A stretch of DNA of 28,481 bases from a virus: positions 1 through 28,481 of IMG/VR virus record IMGVR_UViG_3300009155_000190; one strand, given 5' to 3'. Shown here one piece after another: positions 23,443-28,481 of this stretch. Both the position numbers and the translations under genes were made by a program. Under the pieces are notes generated by a model. It was not told where the DNA came from and searched no databases. It was given only the letters and a program-made list of their open reading frames with translations. Position 1 is the first letter of the stretch. Each line of letters opens with the position of its first letter.

Positions 23443-23592
23443 ATGTGGAATGAATTTACAGACAATGAACTATATAATCTTTGCTTTGAATATGGCATCG
23501 AATCAGAATGTATTATGTTGGGAAATCGATTAATCAACCGACCAGAAGTTGAGCAAGTGTTAACTGCTTTTGAATATGATCTTGCATATTAA
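23443..23592 (+). CDS. 49-residue protein of unknown function
   Basis: Sequence begins MWNEFTDNELYNLCFEYGIE and ends TAFEYDLAY; 49 residues, acidic, probably two or three helices, with Cys at 14 and 23. It is unrecognised. Support for its being real: a consensus promoter 28 bases upstream, an AAAGGA ribosome site at the right distance, no overlap with neighbours, and a second promoter of the same family starting right after its stop. It sits between the VWA protein and its probable AAA+ partner, so an adaptor or regulatory role is possible but unproven. Confidence 0.75.
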   Translation: MWNEFTDNELYNLCFEYGIESECIMLGNRLINRPEVEQVLTAFEYDLAY

Positions 23593-23594
23593 GA

Positions 23595-23623
23595 TTGTCT
23601 TTAATTGCAGTTTGTGGTAAACT
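23595..23623 (+). promoter_or_regulatory. TTGTCTTTAATTGCAG promoter before the AAA+ gene
   Basis: -35 TTGTCT (23595-23600), 17-bp spacer ending in TGTGG, -10 TAAACT (23618-23623), 31 bases before the ATG at 23655. It begins 3 bases after the stop of the 49-residue gene. Confidence 0.8.
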
Positions 23624-23654
23624 TATATTATTCGTTATGAAAGTGGAGTGAAAG

Positions 23655-24815
23655 ATGGCTAAAATTGATAATGCATTCGTGCAAAAATTTGAAGATAAAA
23701 TGTATGAGATGTTTCCAGATGCTAAAACAAATAGCACTGTGAATCGCCAGCAACTGCTAGAAGTTATGGCAAAGTTGAAGACAGACAAATACCCTTTGTG
23801 GCTTATGAAAACCAAAGTTGGTCGTGGCTTGTATGCAATTCCTGGAGGTAGTATCACTGCCCCTGTTGTTGGAAACAATGCTCTGGCACCTGAACGAAAT
23901 GAAAGTGTGATTGTGGATTATACAAACACAGACTCCCTTATTCCTAAACTGGATGCGAACTATGTTCCATTCGGTAACTACAAAGACTTGGAACAAATTA
24001 TTATTTCCAAGCAATTCTACCCTGCATATATTTCTGGTCCAACTGGGAATGGCAAGTCAACATCGATCGAACAGATTTGTGCTAAGCACAGTCGTCCTTT
24101 GATTCGTGTGAACTTGAACAAGATGACAGACGAAGATCAACTGATTGGCTCTAAGACTCTTGTCGATGGTAATGTCGAGATTGTTGAAGGTCCAGTCATG
24201 GTGGCAATGCGTATGGGTATCCCTCTGTTGCTCGATGAGATCGATGCTGGTGGTGCTAACACCTTGCTGTGCTTGCAACCCATCCTTGAAGGCAAACCAT
24301 TCTACTTCAAACTAAAGAACGAGATGGTATATCCTGCAATTGGATTCAACCTGTTTGCAACTGCAAATACTAAGGGTAAGGGTTCAGACGATGGTCGCTA
24401 TATTGGTACCAATGTACTGAACGAAGCATTCTTGGAACGATTTGCAGTAACTTTCAATCAGGAATACCCTGACCAGAAAGTTGAGAAAAAGATTGTCTGC
24501 AATCTTATGAAGTCGTATAATTGTTTAGATGACGAATTTGCAACCACTCTTGTAAAGTGGGCTGAAGCGATCCGTCGAACCTTTGACGCTGGTGGTGTTG
24601 ATGAAACTATCACTACTCGTCGTCTGATCCATATTGTTCGAGCATTCTCGATCTTTAAGAATCAGAAGAAAGCAGTTGAGTTGTGTACTAATCGCTTTGA
24701 CGACGCAACCCGACTCGCCTTTGTTGACTTGTTTGACAAAGTGTCTAGTGGAGATGTTCTTGTTGAGCAAGAACAACCTACTGAAGCAACCCCTGTCGAA
24801 GCACAAACTGTTTAA
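23655..24815 (+). CDS. cobS-like: MoxR/CobS-like AAA+ ATPase
   Basis: 386 residues. AAA+ core: Walker A GPTGNGKST (128-136), Walker B LLLDEID (191-197), sensor 1 ATANT (235-239) and candidate Arg finger R262 in FLERFAV. Segments VNLNKMTDEDQLIG and PILEGKPFYFKL are typical of the CobS/MoxR branch. CobS homologues are common in T4-like cyanophages and are labelled as cobaltochelatase subunits, but no cobalamin gene is visible here. The more likely role is to work with the VWA protein encoded upstream. The N-terminal ~100 residues form a separate domain with YPLWLMKTKVGRGLYAIP (46-63), also seen in the 124-residue neighbour. The acidic, Thr/Pro-rich C-tail (EQEQPTEATPVEAQTV) is probably disordered. 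A GTGGAG ribosome site lies upstream. Confidence 0.9.
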   Translation: MAKIDNAFVQKFEDKMYEMFPDAKTNSTVNRQQLLEVMAKLKTDKYPLWLMKTKVGRGLYAIPGGSITAPVVGNNALAPERNESVIVDYTNTDSLIPKLDANYVPFGNYKDLEQIIISKQFYPAYISGPTGNGKSTSIEQICAKHSRPLIRVNLNKMTDEDQLIGSKTLVDGNVEIVEGPVMVAMRMGIPLLLDEIDAGGANTLLCLQPILEGKPFYFKLKNEMVYPAIGFNLFATANTKGKGSDDGRYIGTNVLNEAFLERFAVTFNQEYPDQKVEKKIVCNLMKSYNCLDDEFATTLVKWAEAIRRTFDAGGVDETITTRRLIHIVRAFSIFKNQKKAVELCTNRFDDATRLAFVDLFDKVSSGDVLVEQEQPTEATPVEAQTV

Positions 24816-24837
24816 TTTTAATTGAAGGAAATATATT

Positions 24838-25212
24838 ATGTTGAAGTATTCTGATCTGTCTAAATCGCAAAAGCGTTTCGTAGATGCAGTAATTGAGGTT
24901 CGCCCTAATCTTGCCACTGGTGGGACAATTACTCTTAAAGAGTGTGCTGCAGTTTATTACGAACTGCGTGAAACTCGCACTGGTGCCAAAGGTGAGAAAA
25001 TTGGTTACCCTAACTGGCTCTATGCTGCAAACAAAATCTCTCGTGGTGTTTATGACTTCCCTGCACCCAATGCAAAGTCTAAGAAAACTAAAGTTGCAGA
25101 TGATGTAACAAAGTTGGAAAAAATAATTGCCGAGAGTGATCCAGTTGAGGTAGAATTACAGTCTGACGCAGAGTTCTTAAATGAACTTCGTGCTAATGGA
25201 ATCGCTGTTTAA
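24838..25212 (+). CDS. Small protein sharing the N-terminal domain of the CobS-like ATPase
   Basis: 124 residues. YPNWLYAANKISRGVYDFPAP (starting at residue 57) aligns with YPLWLMKTKVGRGLYAIPG in the ATPase just upstream, sharing YPxWL, RG-x-Y and P. The preceding SQKRFVDAVIEVRPNLATGG also resembles the ATPase N-terminus in layout (helix, then a Thr-rich turn). So this looks like a free-standing copy of the ATPase's N-terminal domain. A basic hinge (KSKKTKVADD) and an acidic C-terminal helix complete it. It may compete for or bridge the ATPase's partner; this is inference. A GAAGGAA ribosome site lies before the ATG and a terminator follows the stop. Cotranscribed with the ATPase. Confidence 0.75.
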   Translation: MLKYSDLSKSQKRFVDAVIEVRPNLATGGTITLKECAAVYYELRETRTGAKGEKIGYPNWLYAANKISRGVYDFPAPNAKSKKTKVADDVTKLEKIIAESDPVEVELQSDAEFLNELRANGIAV

Positions 25213-25224
25213 CAGCGATCTTGT

Positions 25225-25264
25225 GAGGGAATGGTTCTAATGCCATCGCCATTCCCTCTTTTTT
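25225..25264 (+). terminator. Intrinsic terminator after the CobS-like operon
   Basis: GAGGGAATGG (25225-25234), 14-base loop, CCATTCCCTC (25249-25258), then TTTTTT. A second hairpin, ATCGCTG/CAGCGAT (25201-25219), spans the stop codon of the 124-residue gene just upstream. Confidence 0.9.
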
Positions 25265-25291
25265 ATTTGATGGTTAATGGAGTTATATTAT

Positions 25292-25549
25292 ATGTCTAAA
25301 CAAGACTTGTTGTTGAAACACTTGAACGCTGGTAAAGCATTCACCGCAAAGCAGATCTCTGCTTCCTTTGGTCTTGCTCATCCAGCATCCACAATCCGTA
25401 ACTTGCGTGAGCAAGGCTACTGCGTTTACTCAAACCCAGCAGTTGTGAATGGTACTGAAGTTGTTAAATACCGTATTGGTAAACCAACTCGTGCGATGGT
25501 CGCTTTGGCTAATCGTGTTGCTGGTTCTACTGTATTTACTCGTGCTTAA
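25292..25549 (+). CDS. Small winged-helix DNA-binding protein
   Basis: 85 residues from the ATG at 25292, preceded by GGAG at a proper distance; an upstream in-frame ATG (25277) overlaps this ribosome site and is less likely. Residues ~3-65 look like a winged helix-turn-helix: KQDLLLKHLNAGKAFTAKQI, ASFGLAHPASTIRNLREQGY, CVYSNP, then the wing VVKYRIGK. This pattern (helix, AKQI-x-x-x-FG turn, recognition helix with IRNLREQGY) recurs in small phage regulators. It lies between two terminator-like hairpins, so it is a single-gene unit, yet no clear promoter is seen in the short gap. Its target is unknown; the shared promoters nearby are candidates. Confidence 0.75.
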   Translation: MSKQDLLLKHLNAGKAFTAKQISASFGLAHPASTIRNLREQGYCVYSNPAVVNGTEVVKYRIGKPTRAMVALANRVAGSTVFTRA

Positions 25550-25561
25550 TAAGTGAGTTAT

Positions 25562-25589
25562 AAATGGGCATTCTTCGGAGTGTCCATTT
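25562..25589 (+). terminator. Hairpin with UUCG loop after the winged-helix gene
   Basis: AAATGGGCATTC (25562-25573), TTCG, GAGTGTCCATTT (25578-25589). All twelve positions pair in RNA if two G-U pairs are allowed. The T-tract is interrupted (TTTGTCATTTCATTT), so termination may be partial. Confidence 0.7.
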
Positions 25590-25610
25590 GTCATTTCATT
25601 TGGAGAGAAT

Positions 25611-25946
25611 ATGGCGACCAAAGAAGATATTAAAAAGTCACAAAATGCCACCACAGGTGGTCGTAAATTCGATGGAGGTAAACTACAATATGGTTTGCTT
25701 CCACCACTCGCATTAAAAGCGACTGTAGAAATTCTAACATTTGGTGCGGAGAAATACGAACCAGATAATTGGAAGAATGTTCCTGACTCAAAACGAAGAT
25801 ACTTTGACGCAATGCAAAGACATCTTTGGGCATGGAAAGAGGGAGAGCAAAATGATCCCGAGACTAGTAAGAATCATCTGGCACACGCAATGTGCTGCCT
25901 AATGTTCTTGTACGAGCATGATATAAAGTATTCAGTTGAAAAATAA
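25611..25946 (+). CDS. MazZ-like dATP/dGTP pyrophosphohydrolase (DUF5664-type)
   Basis: 111 residues. RKFDGGKLQYGLLPPLALKA (18-37), then TVEILTFGAEKYEPDNWKNV (38-57), RYFDAMQRHLWAWKEGE (63-79), and NDPETSKNHLAHAMCCLMFL (81-100) are the conserved blocks of the small all-alpha pyrophosphohydrolase family that includes MazZ of cyanophage S-2L. MazZ hydrolyses dGTP or dATP to the monophosphate and, with PurZ, supports 2-aminoadenine DNA. No PurZ is in this window, so a more general nucleotide-pool role is equally possible. GGAGAG ribosome site before the ATG. It is followed by the gp45 promoter. Confidence 0.8.
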   Translation: MATKEDIKKSQNATTGGRKFDGGKLQYGLLPPLALKATVEILTFGAEKYEPDNWKNVPDSKRRYFDAMQRHLWAWKEGEQNDPETSKNHLAHAMCCLMFLYEHDIKYSVEK

Positions 25947-25947
25947 T

Positions 25948-25976
25948 TTGTCAAAACACACACATTACGGTATAAT
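25948..25976 (+). promoter_or_regulatory. Promoter before gp45
   Basis: -35 TTGTCA (25948-25953), 17-bp spacer ending in TACGG, consensus -10 TATAAT (25971-25976), 40 bases before the gp45 ATG. It begins just after the stop of the MazZ-like gene. The GG before the -10 box is shared with other promoters in this window. Confidence 0.9.
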
Positions 25977-26016
25977 CGTTATACATATTACTATGAACAC
26001 TAATGAAGGAAAATAA

Positions 26017-26676
26017 ATGAAACTAAGTAAAGAAACCCATAACCTCTTAAAGAATTTTGCTGGTATTAACAGCAACCTTCTTCTGAAGTCTGGTTCTAAA
26101 ATCTCCACAATCTCTTCGCAGAAAAATGTAATGGCTTCTGGTTCAATCACAGAAGCAATCCCTAGCGAATTCGGCATCTATGATCTGAATGAATTCTTGG
26201 GTGCACTATCTTTGTTTGAAGATCCTGAATTGGATTTTAAAGATAAGTTTGTCACTATCAAAGAAGCAGGTAACAGCATCAAGTATTTTGCTGCTGAAGC
26301 ATCCGTGCTTACTGTTCCTCAGAAAGAAATTACATTCCCTGATCCAGAGATTACATTTACATTAACTGCTAGCACACTAGCATTGATCCAGAAGACTGCT
26401 TCAGTTCTTCGTGCTCCAGATTTGTCTATCGTAGGTGATGGTGGTAAGATTATCGCTGTAGTAGGCGACAAGAAAAATGCCACAGCCAACTCTTATGAAG
26501 TTGACTTGGGTACTTCAGACAAATCATTTAAGGTAAATCTTAAAGTTGAAAACTTAAAGATGCTTCCTGGAGAATACAATGTGTCAATCTCAAGCAAACG
26601 AATCAGCCGATTCCAAGGAACAGGAGATCTTGTCTACTTCGTTGCTGTTGAATCAGATTCCAGTTTCGACTTCTAA
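26017..26676 (+). CDS. gp45: Sliding clamp gp45
   Basis: 219 residues (T4 gp45 is 228). The trimeric DNA polymerase processivity clamp, which also activates late transcription through gp55. Family landmarks: MKLSKETHNLLKNFAGINSN, LLKSGSKISTISSQKNVMA, IPSEFGIYDLNEFLGALSLF, the strand-rich middle (FTLTASTLALIQKTASVLRA), and the end LPGEYNVSISSKRISRFQG with VYFVAVESDSSF. Strong promoter 40 bases upstream and GAAGGA ribosome site. A hairpin lies between it and gp44. Confidence 0.95.
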   Translation: MKLSKETHNLLKNFAGINSNLLLKSGSKISTISSQKNVMASGSITEAIPSEFGIYDLNEFLGALSLFEDPELDFKDKFVTIKEAGNSIKYFAAEASVLTVPQKEITFPDPEITFTLTASTLALIQKTASVLRAPDLSIVGDGGKIIAVVGDKKNATANSYEVDLGTSDKSFKVNLKVENLKMLPGEYNVSISSKRISRFQGTGDLVYFVAVESDSSFDF

Positions 26677-26691
26677 TTATGTAGTGTTACC

Positions 26692-26718
26692 AGAGGACGA
26701 TGGAACAGATCGTCCTCT
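26692..26718 (+). terminator. Hairpin between gp45 and gp44
   Basis: AGAGGACGAT (26692-26701), 7-base loop GGAACAG, ATCGTCCTCT (26709-26718), followed by AAATCCTTTT. Perfect 10-bp stem but only a weak T-run, so probably a partial terminator that makes more clamp than clamp loader, or a message-stabilising end. Confidence 0.7.
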
Positions 26719-26753
26719 AAATCCTTTTAGTAACCATTGAGGTATTTTATATT

Positions 26754-27692
26754 ATGAGTGACCAGTTTCTTTGGGTTGAGAAGTACCGACCAAAAACTAT
26801 TGATGAATGTATTCTCCCTGAAAGTCTTAAACAAACATTCAAAGAGTTCATCGCTAGTGGACAGCTACCTAACTTTCTGTTCTCTGGAACAGCAGGTGTA
26901 GGTAAAACTACTGTAGCAAAAGCACTTTGTAATGAAGTTGGTGCTGAGTATCTTTTGATTAACGGATCAGAAGAATCTGGCATCGATATCCTTCGAACAA
27001 AGATCAAATCTTTTGCTTCATCTGTTTCCCTAACAGATTCTAAGAAAGTAGTTATCCTTGATGAAGCGGATTATCTAAACGCTAATTCAACACAACCAGC
27101 ATTGCGTGGCTTCATTGAGGAGTTCTCTGCTAATTGTCGCTTTATCTTTACATGTAACTTTAAAAACCGAATCATTGAACCACTACATAGTCGTTGTTCA
27201 GTTGTTGAGTTTAAGATTGATAACAAAGATAAGCAAACAATTGCAGCAGGGTTCTTCAAACGAGCCACAAACATTCTTAAAGATGAGAACATCGAGTTCG
27301 ATCCTAAAGTTGTAGCAGAAGTAGTAACAAGACACTTCCCAGACTATCGTAGAATCTTAAATGAATTGCAACGATACTCTGTTACTGGTAAAATCGACAG
27401 TGGAATTCTTGTTAATCTTTCTGATGAATCATATCGTGAACTAGTTAAGAATCTTAAAGAAAAAGATTTCACTTCTGTTCGTAAATGGGTTGCTAAAAAT
27501 AGCGACATCGAAACAACACAATTGTTCCGAGATCTTTACGATAAAGCAGTTGAGTTTCTTGAACCGAAAAGTATTCCACAGTTAGTTTTAATTCTTGCAG
27601 ACTATCAGTACAAAGCTGCTTTCGTAGCAGACCATGAACTAAATACTGTTGCTGCGATGACTGAGATTATGATTCAATGCCAATTCAAGTAA
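26754..27692 (+). CDS. gp44: Clamp loader ATPase subunit gp44
   Basis: 312 residues (T4 gp44 is 319). The AAA+ subunit (four copies with one gp62) that opens gp45 and loads it at primer ends. N-terminal LWVEKYRPKTIDECILPESL is the standard clamp-loader opening. Walker A GTAGVGKT (45-52), Walker B ILDEAD (101-106), sensor 1 IFTCNFKNRIIEPL and Arg finger SRC (146-148) are intact. RHFPDYRRILNELQRYS is the sensor 2 region. TTGAGG is the probable ribosome site, about 11 bases upstream. No convincing promoter is found before it, so it depends on reading through the hairpin after gp45. Confidence 0.95.
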   Translation: MSDQFLWVEKYRPKTIDECILPESLKQTFKEFIASGQLPNFLFSGTAGVGKTTVAKALCNEVGAEYLLINGSEESGIDILRTKIKSFASSVSLTDSKKVVILDEADYLNANSTQPALRGFIEEFSANCRFIFTCNFKNRIIEPLHSRCSVVEFKIDNKDKQTIAAGFFKRATNILKDENIEFDPKVVAEVVTRHFPDYRRILNELQRYSVTGKIDSGILVNLSDESYRELVKNLKEKDFTSVRKWVAKNSDIETTQLFRDLYDKAVEFLEPKSIPQLVLILADYQYKAAFVADHELNTVAAMTEIMIQCQFK

Positions 27693-27701
27693 GGAGACAT
27701 C

Positions 27702-28034
27702 ATGGAATTCTTAATTGTAATTTTTGCAATGATGGTTATCTTTCTTCTTGGTGCATTATGGGGTTGGAATACTCGTGAAAAGTTTGCTGAAAGGCAGATG
27801 AATAAATTCATAGAGAAGTTTGAAGAGAAGGTAGATGAAACTGTAATCAAAGTTAGGATGGAAAAACATAAAGATATGATTTACATGTATCGTTTATCTG
27901 ATAACTTGTTTATGGCTCAAGGAAGAAATGAAGAAGAGATAACCCAAGTCTTGAAGAAGAAATTTCCCGAAAAAGTATTTGCAGCATCTACTGTAGATCT
28001 AAAAGAATGTGGGTTCAAAGATGAATCCATTTGA
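27702..28034 (+). CDS. Membrane-anchored small protein between gp44 and gp62
   Basis: 110 residues. Residues 2-22 (EFLIVIFAMMVIFLLGALWG) form one clear membrane-spanning segment with no cleavage site, followed by basic and acidic helices (REKFAERQMNKFIEKFEEKV; KVRMEKHKDMIYMYRL) likely to face the cytoplasm. Then come SDNLFMAQGRNEEEITQVLK and KKFPEKVFAAST. I recall similar unnamed proteins in marine T4-like phages, but no function. An AAGGAGA ribosome site lies upstream. It ends inside the start of gp62 by 14 bases, so it is made with the clamp loader; it could tether the replication machinery to the membrane, which is only inference. Confidence 0.8.
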   Translation: MEFLIVIFAMMVIFLLGALWGWNTREKFAERQMNKFIEKFEEKVDETVIKVRMEKHKDMIYMYRLSDNLFMAQGRNEEEITQVLKKKFPEKVFAASTVDLKECGFKDESI

Positions 28035-28401
28035 TTTTTTAAATGAAATAAACTATGGCAAGAAAGATTTAATTAGAGAGGATCCGCAGAACGAGAAGGA
28101 TTATGTTCCGTTCATGGTAAATAGAGGACTCAGTTATTTTGCTGATACAGTAATGTATGCAAACGAAATGAACCGAGTTTCTGGAGTACCCAAAGTTTGG
28201 CAAAACGACTTTTTCCTAAATAGTATTTCTAAGAAGAAGCGGTTTTCCAAATGGCATAAGAAAGAAACCGACAGTCAATCGCTTCAGCTGGTTATGGAGT
28301 ATTATAAATACTCTAATAAACGAGCGCAAGAGATCATGGATATTTTGAGTCCTGATCAGCTGAAGATGATAGAAGAAAAATTATACAAAGGTGGAAAATA
28401 A
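28021..28401 (+). CDS. gp62: Clamp loader small subunit gp62
   Basis: 126 residues from ATG at 28021; a GTG at 28009 in the same frame would add four residues (VGSK) but MNPFDFLNEINYGKKDL is the typical start. The single non-ATPase subunit of the gp44/gp62 clamp loader. Further landmarks: YVPFMVNRGLSYFADTVMYA, then NDFFLNSISKKKRFSKWHKK. Shorter than T4 gp62 (187 residues) but of the length I recall for marine T4-like phages. Overlaps the preceding gene by 14 bases and the next gene by one base (TAATG). Position after gp44 and before regA supports the call. Confidence 0.9.
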   Translation: MNPFDFLNEINYGKKDLIREDPQNEKDYVPFMVNRGLSYFADTVMYANEMNRVSGVPKVWQNDFFLNSISKKKRFSKWHKKETDSQSLQLVMEYYKYSNKRAQEIMDILSPDQLKMIEEKLYKGGK

Positions 28402-28481
28402 TGACTGTCGAAATGATTTACTATGACTGGACTCCAGATTCTATGCTGGAAGTTACTCTCCCAGAACCAGACAATTTTTTA
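28401..28481 (+). CDS. regA: RegA translational repressor, N-terminal fragment (cut by the window end)
   Basis: 27 codons are visible. MLEVTLPEPDNFL (from 28443) matches the opening of T4 RegA (MIEITLKKPEDFL), and the gene follows gp62 as in T4. RegA binds the ribosome sites of early messages, including those of gp44, gp45 and its own, to stop translation. If translation starts at the ATG at 28401, which overlaps the gp62 stop, there are 14 extra residues (MTVEMIYYDWTPDS) before the usual start. Either start is possible. Confidence 0.75.
   Translation, partial: MTVEMIYYDWTPDSMLEVTLPEPDNFL

Noticed and set aside
23175-24014. Minus-strand open frames around the VWA-AAA+ junction
   Set aside because: They run against promoters, ribosome sites and genes on the + strand and have no recognisable domains.
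25588-25615. TTGTCA with a downstream TATGGC as a promoter for the MazZ-like gene
   Set aside because: The -10 match is poor and would overlap the start codon.
1-28481. tRNA genes, CRISPR arrays, insertion sequences, introns or homing endonucleases
   Set aside because: No cloverleaf, regular direct-repeat array, terminal inverted repeats or transposase or endonuclease motif was seen on reading; coding density leaves little room.

Overview
The window is a stretch of the genome of a T4-like contractile-tailed phage (myovirus). It is AT-rich, every supported gene lies on the + strand, and genes are packed with ATGA or TAATG overlaps or a few bases between them. No gap exceeds about 120 bases. 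The gene order (13-14-15-17-18-19-20-67-68-21-22-23, then uvsY-uvsW-55-47-46, then 45-44-62-regA) and the presence of a CobS-type ATPase resemble the marine and freshwater T4-like phages (cyanophages, pelagiphages, methylophages) more than enterobacterial T4. No photosynthesis or other host-diagnostic gene is present, so the host cannot be named.

Region 1 (1-14086) is the late virion block. It holds the end of a self-processing S74 tail-fibre gene, the neck proteins gp13 and gp14, tail completion gp15, large terminase gp17, sheath gp18, tube gp19, portal gp20, two prohead-core proteins, an unknown beta-rich protein, protease gp21, scaffold gp22 and capsid gp23. It closes with a strong terminator carrying a TTCG loop. 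T4-late-like -10 elements (ACTAAATA, GATAAATA) sit before gp18, gp19 and gp22, and strong AGGAGA-type ribosome sites precede the abundant proteins. No gp16 or gp24 is seen at its T4 position. gp13, gp14 and gp18 each carry an inserted low-complexity or repeat module.

Region 2 (14162-21071) has a small membrane protein and a second tail-tube-fold protein, then recombination and transcription genes: UvsY, UvsW, a small possibly Sm-like protein, the late sigma factor gp55, and the gp47/gp46 nuclease. Promoters with -35 and -10 boxes 17 bp apart precede uvsY and gp55. gp55 presumably reads the late promoters of region 1, working with the gp45 clamp encoded further on.

Region 3 (21072-25946) is the least explained part. 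A 717-residue protein joins an HEVGH zincin-like motif, an acidic linker and a von Willebrand A domain with a full MIDAS. It is followed by a 49-residue protein, a MoxR/CobS-type AAA+ ATPase, a 124-residue protein that shares a motif with the ATPase N-terminus, a winged-helix protein and a MazZ-like nucleotide pyrophosphohydrolase. The first three genes each have a near-identical promoter (TTGTCTTTAATT...), so they look like one co-regulated module. This is the best candidate here for an undescribed system.

Region 4 (25948-28481) is the replication clamp block: gp45 under its own promoter, gp44, a membrane-anchored small protein, gp62 and the start of regA.
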